From: Chloroflexota bacterium
GTDB lineage: Bacteria > Chloroflexota > UBA6077 > FW602-bin22 > CADDYW01
DNA length: 42,793 bases
Assembly: GCA_021323915.1 (NCBI GenBank)
Contig: JAJPKB010000463.1
Coordinates: 1 to 42,793, forward strand
Reading direction: 5' to 3'
Shown: positions 30,721 to 38,084 of the stretch, in pieces
Layout of the letters: each line of letters opens with the position of its first letter
Position numbering within the stretch: position 1 is the first letter of the stretch
Program-made: the position numbers and the translations under genes
The notes under the pieces: model-generated
The model's database searches: none
What the model was told of the DNA's origin: nothing
What the model saw: only the letters and a program-made list of their open reading frames with translations

Positions 30721-31449
30721 ATGGGTGTCGCATCTCTTCCGCAGTCCGGTCGGCGGGCCGAAGTTCAGTCGCGCGTCCTCGAATGGTACGACTGGCTTCT
30801 CGCCGCGGTCATGTTCGTGAGCTTCCTGGCCGCGATGTATTGCGCGTTCGTCTACGCCCCGACCGACGCGGTGCAGGGAGACGTCCAGCGGATCTTTTAC
30901 TTTCACGTTTCGATCGCCTGGCTGATGTACCTGGCGTTTTTCGTGGTCTTCGTGTCGAGCATTCTCTACCTCTGGAGACGCGAGGACCGTTGGGACGTCT
31001 TCGCCCGCTGCTCGGCGGAGATCGGGGTGGTGCTCACAACCCTGGTGTTGATCACCGGCATGCTCTGGGGACGTCCGATCTGGGGTACTTTCTGGTCGTG
31101 GGACGCGCGCTTGACCTCCACGCTCATCCTCTGGGCGATCTACGTCGTCTACTTGATGCTTCGCGCCTATAGCGACGACCAGCTTCGCGGCGCGCGTTAC
31201 GGTGCCGTGCTGGGAATCATCGGCTTCGCCGACGTTCCGATCGTCCAGATGTCGGTGACCTGGTGGCGAACGCTCCATCCGGGTCCGGTCGTCTCGCTCG
31301 AGGGCCAGGAGAACCTGCCACCCGAGATGCTCGTCGGGCTGATGGTCAGCCTGGTGGCGTTCACCCTGTTCTACGTGTTTATCATGCGGCAGCGCACACG
31401 GATCGAGTGGCTCAAGGAAGAGATCGCGCGCCTGCAGGACGGCGATTAG
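30721..31449 (+). CDS. ccmC: Heme handling protein CcmC
   Basis: A 242-residue membrane protein with six helices. The tryptophan-rich motif WGRPIWGTFWSWDARLTS binds heme at the outer face, with conserved histidines before it (IFYFHVSIAW) and after it (WWRTLHPG). CcmC loads heme onto CcmE. It starts 3 nt after ccmB with GGAGG-type sequence at the end of ccmB. Confidence 0.96.
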   Translation: MGVASLPQSGRRAEVQSRVLEWYDWLLAAVMFVSFLAAMYCAFVYAPTDAVQGDVQRIFYFHVSIAWLMYLAFFVVFVSSILYLWRREDRWDVFARCSAEIGVVLTTLVLITGMLWGRPIWGTFWSWDARLTSTLILWAIYVVYLMLRAYSDDQLRGARYGAVLGIIGFADVPIVQMSVTWWRTLHPGPVVSLEGQENLPPEMLVGLMVSLVAFTLFYVFIMRQRTRIEWLKEEIARLQDGD

Positions 31450-31460
31450 AAAGGAATCCG

Positions 31461-31640
31461 ATGCCAGCGCAGAATCTAATTTACCTGTTCGCGGCCTACA
31501 CGATCATCTGGATCGTGCTGTTTGGCTACATGTTCTTCCTTTCGCAGCAAATCGGCGACCTGCGAAATCAGCTCGCGGCGCTGCGGCGCCAGCGCGAGCC
31601 CGCGGCGCCGGCGAAGCCCGGGCGCAACGCGACCGGGTAG
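31461..31640 (+). CDS. ccmD: CcmD-like small membrane protein
   Basis: A 59-residue protein with a single membrane helix (about 6-28, YLFAAYTIIWIVLFGYMFF) and a basic C-terminal helix (IGDLRNQLAALRRQRE), the size and layout of CcmD, which bridges CcmC/CcmE and CcmAB. ATG 31461 follows AAGGA by 5 nt and comes 11 nt after ccmC. Last gene of the operon. Confidence 0.88.
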   Translation: MPAQNLIYLFAAYTIIWIVLFGYMFFLSQQIGDLRNQLAALRRQREPAAPAKPGRNATG

Positions 31641-31749
31641 AGTTTGGAGACACGGAGTAGAATACCGGAGACCGAATCCAGGAGATGGTTTCTAGAAGAC
31701 GAATCGGCTAGTAGCCTCCGACCATCGGTGGCCAGGCGACTCGGACCCC

Positions 31750-31791
31750 GGACACCGGAGGGGCGAGGTATGCCTCGCCCCTCCGGTGTCC
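31750..31791. repeat. Perfect 19-bp-arm hairpin element
   Basis: Arms 31750-31768 and 31773-31791 are exact reverse complements around the loop TATG. The inner part (GGGGCGAGG/CCTCGCCCC) is of a type widely repeated in high-GC genomes. No T-run follows on either strand. It could end or shield the ccm transcript, about 110 nt past ccmD. Confidence 0.85.
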
Positions 31792-31851
31792 ACGAACACT
31801 GATCGTGCGATCCTCGGAGCGGTCCTGATCGCCTCTTCAAAGGAGAAGAAG

Positions 31852-31866
31852 TGGAACGGTTCCTGC
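31852..31866 (+). promoter_or_regulatory. Weak sigma-54-like element before the SIS isomerase gene
   Basis: TGGAAC-N5-CTGC keeps GG and GC at the right spacing, with two consensus mismatches. The predicted start near 31878 is 66 nt before ATG 31944. Noted because sigma-54 and an activator are encoded in this window; it could be chance. Confidence 0.3.
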
Positions 31867-31943
31867 TTCAACGTCTCGATTCCAATCTGAGACTGAGGGC
31901 AGGGGCCTTCCCTGCTCTGCCGATCTAGACAAGGACTACCTGA

Positions 31944-32585
31944 ATGGACACAACGTCGGCCAACCCAGAAGTGTTCGCCCGAAACTACGTTCGCTCTCTC
32001 ACCTCGGCTCTGGATGCCCTCGACTTCGCCACCCTTTCCCGGGTGGCCGATGCGCTCTGGAATGCCTACCAGCACGACCGGCAGATCTTGGTCTTCGGGA
32101 ACGGCGGCAGCGCCGCCACCGCCTCCCACCTCATCACAGATCTCACCAAGGGCACCCTCGGCCATCGCGGCGACCTCCCAGCGCGTCCCATCCGCGCACT
32201 CTCCCTTACCGACAATCTCGCCCTCCTCTCGGCCTGGGCCAACGATGTCGGCTACGACAGCGTCTTCCTCGGGCAGCTTCGCCCCTACCTGCGCCCCGAC
32301 GACGTGGTCCTCGCCATCTCGGCAAGCGGCAACTCGGAGAACGTGCTGCGTGCGGTGCGCTACGCCCGTGAGGTCGGAGCAATCACCGTCGCGCTGACCG
32401 GCTTCGGCGGTGGCGCGCTCGCTTCCCTGGCCGACATCAGTCTGGTCGTCGACAGCAACCACTACGGCGTCGTCGAAGACGTCCACATGCAGGTCGGCCA
32501 CATCCTCGCCTACTACTTCCGCCAGCGGATCCAGGAGAGCCTGGAATCGGCGGCGAAGCCGGCGAGGGCCGACGACCGACCTTGA
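31944..32585 (+). CDS. SIS-domain phosphosugar isomerase (GmhA-like)
   Basis: A 213-residue SIS-domain protein: ILVFGNGGSAATASHLITDL, SLTDNLALLSAWANDVGYDSVF, LAISASGNSENVLRAVRYA and the late EDVHMQVGHIL. This matches the sedoheptulose-7-phosphate isomerase GmhA/DiaA group, which makes heptose precursors for surface glycans. No other heptose genes adjoin, so a DiaA-like or other sugar role is possible. Weak AGGACTA-type ribosome site before ATG 31944. Confidence 0.88.
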   Translation: MDTTSANPEVFARNYVRSLTSALDALDFATLSRVADALWNAYQHDRQILVFGNGGSAATASHLITDLTKGTLGHRGDLPARPIRALSLTDNLALLSAWANDVGYDSVFLGQLRPYLRPDDVVLAISASGNSENVLRAVRYAREVGAITVALTGFGGGALASLADISLVVDSNHYGVVEDVHMQVGHILAYYFRQRIQESLESAAKPARADDRP

Positions 32586-32610
32586 CACCCATCCGGCGAA
32601 CCGCGATACT
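32582..32610 (+). promoter_or_regulatory. Sigma-70 promoter ahead of the ABC-2 exporter genes
   Basis: TTGACA (32582-32587), a 17-bp spacer and GATACT (32605-32610). It overlaps the isomerase stop codon. The transcript would have a leader of about 370 nt before ATG 32987. Confidence 0.65.
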
Positions 32611-32616
32611 CTAATC

Positions 32617-32986
32617 CGGCTGACCGGATACAAAACAATAGGATTCGCGGGACCGCTGAATCAGCCCTCGAACGCGCCCGCGATGGGGTTCGCCGCGTTG
32701 CCGGTCGGCGGCGCGGTGGATTTCGTCGCGCGGCGCTTTTTCTTTGGCCGGTCGGAGATCGTGGGATCATCGTGTCGGGAGGATCGTGTTGACCCGGATG
32801 ACAAGAGTGAACCAGTCTCGCGTCCGCCTTCACGCCGCGCCCTTCGCGTCTTCGCGGTGGCGGTCTCTCCGTGCCCGGGACTCGGGATAGCGCGTGAATA
32901 CGGATCGTGCCCGGTCCACGCGTCCGGCTTCTGGCTCCTGGATTCTGACTTCGCTCGGTCCGGGGCGTAAGTATTGGAAGACGGCG
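32617..32986. other. Long gene-less leader before the ABC-2 exporter
   Basis: About 370 bp between a good promoter and the exporter start. I see no convincing gene. It contains repeat debris (GCCCTTCGCGTCTTCGCGGTGG at about 32840-32862, written here as a general type) and a 'ctcctggattctgac' piece similar to about 31672. I recognised no riboswitch class. Confidence 0.5.
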
Positions 32987-33742
32987 ATGATGGCGGCGAC
33001 GGCCTACGTCGGCGATAGCCCGTGGTTTCCGCTGGATTACCTGCTGCGACTCGTTCGAGTGGTCGTGATGCTCTCGATCTGGCAGCTGATCCTGGCGAAC
33101 CGAGGAGCGGTCTCCGGGATGACGCTGGCGAGCGTGCTGACCTACACGCTGATCTCGGAGGCGTTCGCCGAGATCCTGGATTTACGCACCGAGCTGCCCC
33201 ACGCCCTCTGGGACGGCTCGATCGGCAGCTTCTTCCTCCAGCCGATGTCGCTGGTTGGTCAGGCCACGGCGCGCACCGTCGGTCGCTGGGCCTTCGGCTT
33301 CTGCTTCTTCTCGGTGCCCCTGCTGCTGGCCGCGCCGCTCCTTCGAGTCAATCCCTGGCCGGCAACCCCGGCCGCCGCTGGCTGGTTTGTCGTCAGCCTG
33401 ACCGTGGCGGTATCGCTGGGAATGGCGATCGAGTTCATCTTCCTGGCGTTGACCGCCGCGCTGGATCAGACTCCCTGGGGAATCGAGTCGCTGCGCGGGG
33501 CGTTGACCTCCATGCTCTCCGGCGCCCTGGTCCCGCTGGCGCTGATGCCCTGGGGCATCGGCGACGTCTTCGCCTGGCTGCCTTACGCGTCGATGGCCTC
33601 GGCGCCCCTGCGCATCTACACCGGAACCGGGGATCCGCTCGCGTTGATCGCGCGCCAGGTGATCTGGTCGGTCGTCCTCTGGGCCATGGCCGGCTGGCTC
33701 TGGCGATCCAGTCGGGAGAAGCTGGCGAGCTATGGAGGGTGA
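32987..33742 (+). CDS. ABC-2-type exporter membrane protein (DUF990-like), first subunit
   Basis: A 251-residue membrane protein with about six helices (YLLRLVRVVVMLSIWQLIL; WAFGFCFFSVPLLLAAPLL; TPAAAGWFVVSLTVAV and others). Its size, its pairing with a second such protein and its NatA-like ATPase fit the DUF990 exporter group. ATG 32987 follows GGAAG by 7 nt; a longer frame from 32894 was rejected because it lacks a ribosome site. It overlaps the next gene by 11 nt. Substrate unknown. Confidence 0.82.
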   Translation: MMAATAYVGDSPWFPLDYLLRLVRVVVMLSIWQLILANRGAVSGMTLASVLTYTLISEAFAEILDLRTELPHALWDGSIGSFFLQPMSLVGQATARTVGRWAFGFCFFSVPLLLAAPLLRVNPWPATPAAAGWFVVSLTVAVSLGMAIEFIFLALTAALDQTPWGIESLRGALTSMLSGALVPLALMPWGIGDVFAWLPYASMASAPLRIYTGTGDPLALIARQVIWSVVLWAMAGWLWRSSREKLASYGG

Positions 33743-34589
33743 GAGTGACCTGCGCTGGCTCACGGCGGTCTGGCGTCAGTGGCGCCTCTTTGCCTGGATG
33801 GACCTGACCTGGCTGACGCGCAACCTGAGCTTCTTTCTGACCGACTTCGTCTCGGGTCTGGTCATGAGCGCGGCGACGGTGACGGCAACCTTTCTCCTGG
33901 CGGCGCGCTTCGACGGCATCGGTCCCTGGACGACCCCGCAGATCATCTTCATGCTTGGCTATTCGACGCTGGTCCAGGGGCTCGTCGGTATGTTCTTCGG
34001 CTACAACGTGGCTTTCGTCAGCCGGCGCATCGGACGCGGCCAGCTGGACCACACCTTGGTCCAGCCCCGTCCGATCTGGGTGACCCTGTTGACCGAGGGC
34101 TTCACGCCGTTCACGGCATCCACGACCGTGGCGGCCGGCCTGGCGATCATCGACTGGTCTGGCGCGCGCCTCACCCTGGGGGTCACGGCCGGCTGGCTGG
34201 CGCTCGCCATCGTCAATCTCGTCGCGTCGTGCGCGATCGTGCTCGCGTTCGCGTTCATCTGGGGATGCCTGGCGTTCTGGGCGCCGCGCGCTGCCGAGGA
34301 GATCAGCACTACCGCGCTGAGGATGATGCGGCTGCTCACCCCGTTTCCCCTGGACGGCCTCGGGCCGTTCTGGCTGGGCGGCATGCTCACCGCGCTTCCG
34401 GCGGGCTTCGTCGCGTGGTATCCCTGCCGGGCGCTGCTCGGCCTCGACCGCGCGCCCTACGCGCTCGGGCTGACGCCGCTGGCGGCGGCCGTCGCCACCG
34501 CGCTGACCGTCGCCATCTTTCGAAAAGGGATGACACGCTATGGCCGAGTCGGGTCTCAGCGATACCTCTCGTTCGGACACCGTCGTTGA
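33732..34589 (+). CDS. ABC-2-type exporter membrane protein (DUF990-like), second subunit
   Basis: A 285-residue membrane protein with six or so helices (NLSFFLTDFVSGLVMSAATV; ASCAIVLAFAFIWGCLAFW). It contains RIGRGQLDHTLVQPRP, resembling the cytoplasmic loop of this group (GELDxxLxxP). It overlaps both neighbours (11 nt and 50 nt), so all three exporter genes are coupled. It probably forms a heterodimer with the upstream protein. Confidence 0.84.
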   Translation: MEGESDLRWLTAVWRQWRLFAWMDLTWLTRNLSFFLTDFVSGLVMSAATVTATFLLAARFDGIGPWTTPQIIFMLGYSTLVQGLVGMFFGYNVAFVSRRIGRGQLDHTLVQPRPIWVTLLTEGFTPFTASTTVAAGLAIIDWSGARLTLGVTAGWLALAIVNLVASCAIVLAFAFIWGCLAFWAPRAAEEISTTALRMMRLLTPFPLDGLGPFWLGGMLTALPAGFVAWYPCRALLGLDRAPYALGLTPLAAAVATALTVAIFRKGMTRYGRVGSQRYLSFGHRR

Positions 34590-35568
34590 GCTGACCGGCG
34601 TCTGGAAGATCTACCGTCAGACGCAGCGCTCGGAGCGGTTACGCGACGTCTTTCGGAACCTGATCCGACCGCGGATCCGCACCGTCGAGGCGCTCCGGGG
34701 AATTGACCTGCGGGTCGGTCGGGGCGAGGTGGTGGCCTACGCCGGCCCGAACGGCGCCGGGAAGAGCACGACGATCAAGCTGCTGTCCGGCCTCCTGGCG
34801 CCCGACGCGGGGACGGTGCGGGCGCTGGGCATGGATCCGGTCCGCGACCGGGTTCGCTACGTCCGTCGAATCGGCGTCGTCTTCGGTCAACGCACCGAGC
34901 TCTGGTGGGATCATCCGGTCGCGGCGAGCTTCGAGTGGAAACGAGTCGTCTGGGATATTCCGGACGATCGCTACGGGCGAACGCTCAGCTTCGTGCGCGA
35001 GGTGCTCGGGCTGGACGAATTTTTCAAGAGCCTGGCCCGGGAGCTGAGTCTCGGGCAGAAGATGCGTGCCGAGCTCGGGCTCGCCCTCCTCCACGAGCCG
35101 GACCTCCTCTTCCTTGACGAGCCGACGATCGGGTTGGACGTCCTGGCGAAGCGCAACATCCTTCGGTTCATCAAGGATCTCAACCGTGAGCGACGGGTCA
35201 CCGTGATGGTTACCAGTCACGACATGGCGGATCTCGAGGAGCTGGCGGGCCGAATCGTGATGCTGCACCGGGGAAACGTCGCGTTCGACGGGGACTTCGA
35301 CCAGCTGCGTCGAACCTTCGCCGACCGACGGCGGCTCCTGCTCGTAACGCCGAACGGAAGCGCTCCTACACTGGAGGGAGCAGCTTTGATCCAGAGCGAG
35401 GATGGTCGCCACGAGTATACGTTCGACGCGTCGCGGGTCAAGATCTCGGCGCTGCTGGACCAGGCCGCGGCTCAGACGGAAATCCTGGACGTGGAGACGC
35501 ACCGCCTCGCGATCGACGAGGTCGTCGCCGACTTGTACGAGGCATGGCAGAAGCGGGCGTCGGGATGA
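34540..35568 (+). CDS. ABC exporter ATPase (NatA-like)
   Basis: A 342-residue ATPase: Walker A GPNGAGKST, Q-loop GVVFGQRTELWW, signature LSLGQKMRAELG, Walker B LLFLDEPTIGLD, H-loop VTSHDM. The C-terminal 80-residue domain (after about 250) is a short alpha/beta regulatory part typical of this group. The FGQRTELWWDHP element is characteristic of ATPases paired with DUF990 membrane proteins. ATG 34540 lies inside the end of the previous gene. Confidence 0.93.
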   Translation: MAESGLSDTSRSDTVVELTGVWKIYRQTQRSERLRDVFRNLIRPRIRTVEALRGIDLRVGRGEVVAYAGPNGAGKSTTIKLLSGLLAPDAGTVRALGMDPVRDRVRYVRRIGVVFGQRTELWWDHPVAASFEWKRVVWDIPDDRYGRTLSFVREVLGLDEFFKSLARELSLGQKMRAELGLALLHEPDLLFLDEPTIGLDVLAKRNILRFIKDLNRERRVTVMVTSHDMADLEELAGRIVMLHRGNVAFDGDFDQLRRTFADRRRLLLVTPNGSAPTLEGAALIQSEDGRHEYTFDASRVKISALLDQAAAQTEILDVETHRLAIDEVVADLYEAWQKRASG

Positions 35569-35608
35569 GTCTCCGGGCGCGACAGTGGCGGTTCGTCGAC
35601 GGCCCGTC

Positions 35609-35614
35609 TATACT
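35609..35614 (+). promoter_or_regulatory. Candidate -10 (TATACT) of the methyltransferase-Nudix gene
   Basis: TATACT lies 27 nt before GTG 35641. The -35 is poor. The ribosome site is GGGAGA at about 35628-35633. Confidence 0.45.
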
Positions 35615-35640
35615 CGTCTCGTCAGCCGGGAGACCAGGAC

Positions 35641-36744
35641 GTGACCGATAACCTGACCATCGCGACCTACAACCGAATCGCCCGGCGGTGGACCGAGCGG
35701 AACATCGATCGGGCGCCTCAGGACGAACGCTACGCCGCGTTCGCCTCGGCCGTCGCCGGGCACGCTCCGACCGGGCGATTCCGGATCTTGGACGCCGGCT
35801 GCGGGCCCGGACTCGACAGCCGGTGGTTCCACGAGCGCGGGTTCCGGGTCGTCGGCGCCGACCTCTCGGCCGGTATGCTGGCCGAGGCTCGCCGCCGGGC
35901 GCCGGGCGTCGACTTCGTCCAGGGCGACCTGCGCCGGCTCGGCTTCTCGGCGGCCTCCTTCGACGGCATCTGGTGCAACGCCTCGCTCCTTCACCTGCCG
36001 CGAGTCGACGTCCCCGGGGTGTTGGCCTCGTTTCGGCGGTTCGTCGACCACGGCTTCCTCTACTTGAGCGTCAAGCTCGGCGAAGGCGACGAAGTGGAGG
36101 AAGCCGCCTACGGCGCGGGCAACCCGCGGTTCTTCACTTACTTCAGTCGACCGGAGATCGAGCTTTACCTTGAACGGGCCGGCTTCGAAGTGCAGCGGAC
36201 CTGGGACGCGACGGTCACTCCGGAGCGGACCCACCCGTTCGTGGCCTTCCTGGCCCAGACCCAACTGGAAACGCCCCTCCTCGGGGCGAACGCGGTTATC
36301 TTCGATTCGACCGGTCGGGTGCTCCTGAGCGAGCGCGCCGACGGCCGGGGCTGGAACCTGCCGGCCGGCTTCGTGAGCGCCAACGAGGCCCCCGAGGAGG
36401 CCATCATACGGGAGCTGCGCGAGGAGACCGGTCTGGAGGTTCAGGTCGATCGCCTTCTTGGCGTCTACTCCCGGAATCGCCGCTATCGGGGACACGAACG
36501 GGGCCTGGTCACGACCACCTTCTTGTGCCGGGTGATCGGAGGAACTCTCACGCCAACCAAGGAAGCCCTCCGCCACGGCTGGTTCGATCCGGTCGTCCTG
36601 CCAGTCCCGATGGCCAGCGCCCACCACGTCGCCATCCTCCGGGACGCCATCGCCGTCCGAGCGGGCGCGCTCGCACCTCCCGTCCTTCGCCGGTTGACTG
36701 AATCCGACCGTCCGGACACCTCGACTGGCCGGGGAAACCGATGA
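35641..36744 (+). CDS. Fusion of SAM-dependent methyltransferase and Nudix hydrolase
   Basis: A 367-residue protein. Residues about 1-200 are a class I methyltransferase: ILDAGCGPGLDS (SAM-binding motif I), VVGADLSAGML and FDGIWCNASLLHLPR. Residues about 215-345 are a Nudix domain with a complete Nudix box GFVSAN-E-APEEAII-RELREETGL (about 243-265). The first half could methylate a small molecule, the second cleave a nucleoside-diphosphate-linked compound; no substrate can be assigned. The junction (LLGANAVIFDSTGRVLL) is continuous, without a stop or low-complexity seam. Starts at GTG 35641. Confidence 0.87.
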   Translation: MTDNLTIATYNRIARRWTERNIDRAPQDERYAAFASAVAGHAPTGRFRILDAGCGPGLDSRWFHERGFRVVGADLSAGMLAEARRRAPGVDFVQGDLRRLGFSAASFDGIWCNASLLHLPRVDVPGVLASFRRFVDHGFLYLSVKLGEGDEVEEAAYGAGNPRFFTYFSRPEIELYLERAGFEVQRTWDATVTPERTHPFVAFLAQTQLETPLLGANAVIFDSTGRVLLSERADGRGWNLPAGFVSANEAPEEAIIRELREETGLEVQVDRLLGVYSRNRRYRGHERGLVTTTFLCRVIGGTLTPTKEALRHGWFDPVVLPVPMASAHHVAILRDAIAVRAGALAPPVLRRLTESDRPDTSTGRGNR

Positions 36745-36797
36745 CCCGCCCCACGAGATGCCATTCGCCCGGCGTGCTTCTTGCCCTGACCGTGACG

Positions 36798-36818
36798 GCA
36801 AGCGGACTATTCGCTTGC
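36798..36818. repeat. 7-bp hairpin upstream of the secreted protein gene
   Basis: GCAAGCG (36798-36804) and CGCTTGC (36812-36818) pair around a 7-nt loop. No T-run follows. It lies 36 nt before ATG 36855 and could be a leader structure or operator. Confidence 0.4.
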
Positions 36819-36854
36819 CCGATCATCAGCCGGATGGCTTATTGAGGTAAGCAC

Positions 36855-37700
36855 ATGCAACGTGTCGGGACTCTTCTGGTCGCCGTCGTGGCGCTGTTCG
36901 CGGCCCTTGCCGTTTCCGACGCGACCGCTCCGCCGGCCCAGGCGGCCAACTGTGAGTTCACTTTCGGCTTCGCGACCCTGCACAACCTGATTCCTAACGT
37001 CGTCGGCAACTGCGTCACCAACGTCCAGTACGCGGTGAACGGCGACGGCCTGCAGCAAACCACCAACGGGTTGCTCGTCTGGCGGAAGGCCGATAACCAC
37101 ACCGCGTTCACTAACGGCTCGCAAACCTGGGTCCTCGGTCCGTTCGGCCTGCAAACCCGCCCGAACAACCAGCGGTTCCTCTGGGAGAAGAACGCGGCCA
37201 AGGTCAGCAGCACCCAGGTCATCAACTTCGTGCCTCCGGCGACTACCAGCCAGACTGCCTCGGGAAGCTGCTTCGTGCCGTCGATCGCCTCCAACCGGTC
37301 GGATGCCTTCCGGTGCTCGACCGGCAACTCGATCCTCGACCCCTGCTTCACCGTCCCGGGCAAGTCGTCGGCCGTCGTCTGCACGCCTGATCCCACGGAT
37401 CCCAGCACCTTCTTCACCCTGAATCTCACCCAGCCGTTGCCGCCGGCCCAGGCGACCCCCACGACCAGGCAAGCGTGGTTTCTCCAGCTTGCCGACGATA
37501 CCGTCTGTAACTTCCTCACCGGCGGAACCGGGGCCGTCAACGGCGAGCGGATCAACTATGCCTGCTCGGATGGCTGGGTCATCGTCGGCAATCCCCAAAC
37601 TGGCACCGTCTGGACCGTTCACGAGGTCCTGCTTCCGCCCATGCAGCTCTCGCCGGTGCAGCAATCAATCAACATCGACGTCAAGACGGTCTGGCAGTAG
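36855..37700 (+). CDS. Secreted two-domain protein of unknown function
   Basis: A 281-residue protein with a signal peptide (VGTLLVAVVALFAALAVS, cleavage near PAQAA). The first mature domain (about 33-115) has FATLHNLIPNVVGNC, NGLLVWRKADNHTAFTNG and TWVLGPFGLQTR, a pattern I associate with exported proteins of Chloroflexi. The second domain (about 130-270) has cysteines in SCFVPS, FRCSTGNSILDPCF, VVCTPD, TVCNF and NYACSD, suggesting disulfides, and ends in TGTVWTVHEVLL. GAGG lies 7 nt before ATG 36855. No enzyme motif is recognised; an exported binding or structural protein is possible. Confidence 0.75.
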   Translation: MQRVGTLLVAVVALFAALAVSDATAPPAQAANCEFTFGFATLHNLIPNVVGNCVTNVQYAVNGDGLQQTTNGLLVWRKADNHTAFTNGSQTWVLGPFGLQTRPNNQRFLWEKNAAKVSSTQVINFVPPATTSQTASGSCFVPSIASNRSDAFRCSTGNSILDPCFTVPGKSSAVVCTPDPTDPSTFFTLNLTQPLPPAQATPTTRQAWFLQLADDTVCNFLTGGTGAVNGERINYACSDGWVIVGNPQTGTVWTVHEVLLPPMQLSPVQQSINIDVKTVWQ

Positions 37701-37802
37701 GACCGCTGGCCAAATTGGACTATCGACCGCCCGAGAGTTCGTAGGGGCGGTTCGTGAACCCCGCGTCCGCGCTCGTGAGAATTGCTGCTCGAAGGGTGAG
37801 CC

Positions 37803-38081
37803 ATGGGACACGATCATCGACCGATCATGCTGATTACCGGTGCCAGCAGCGGAATCGGCTGGTCGACGGCGAAGGCCCTGACGAGGGGGGAAGGTTACCG
37901 CGTGGCGCTCATCGCCCGCCGCGAGGATCGTCTGACCTCGCTGAGCGACCAGATTGGCGTCGCCGCGAGCCTGGCGCCCGCGCTCGGGCCGATCCTCGAT
38001 CGATTCGGCCGCCTCATCGCGGAGCGACGGCTGAGGCCCGTGGCGGACACGCTGAAAAAGCGTTCCCCCGGGACATCGTGA
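37803..38081 (+). pseudogene. Truncated short-chain dehydrogenase (first Rossmann segment only)
   Basis: Encodes HDHRPIMLITGASSGIGWSTAKAL and GYRVALIARREDRL, the cofactor-binding start of an SDR enzyme, then 40 residues unlike the family, and stops at 92 residues where SDRs have about 250. The catalytic Ser/Tyr/Lys region is absent. A ribosome site (AAGGGTGAGCC) precedes ATG 37803. Probably an internal deletion joined it to sequence before the DUF2071 gene; it may still be translated but cannot be a complete dehydrogenase. Confidence 0.7.
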
Positions 38082-38084
38082 CCG

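Larger units (their letters stand above)
31641..31943. other. Intergenic gap after the ccm operon
   Basis: About 300 bp without a gene. It contains a perfect 42-bp palindrome (31750-31791), a candidate sigma-54-like element (31852-31866), and AAAGGAG at about 31840 not followed by a plausible frame. No clear terminator with a T-run is seen. Confidence 0.6.

Noticed and set aside
29374-31278. 634-codon minus-strand frame across ccmA-ccmB-ccmC
   Set aside because: Spans three well-defined plus-strand genes and has low-complexity charged sequence.
36770-36784. Sigma-54-like element before the secreted protein gene
   Set aside because: CGGCGT-N5-TTGC has three mismatches in the -24 half; kept only as a note.
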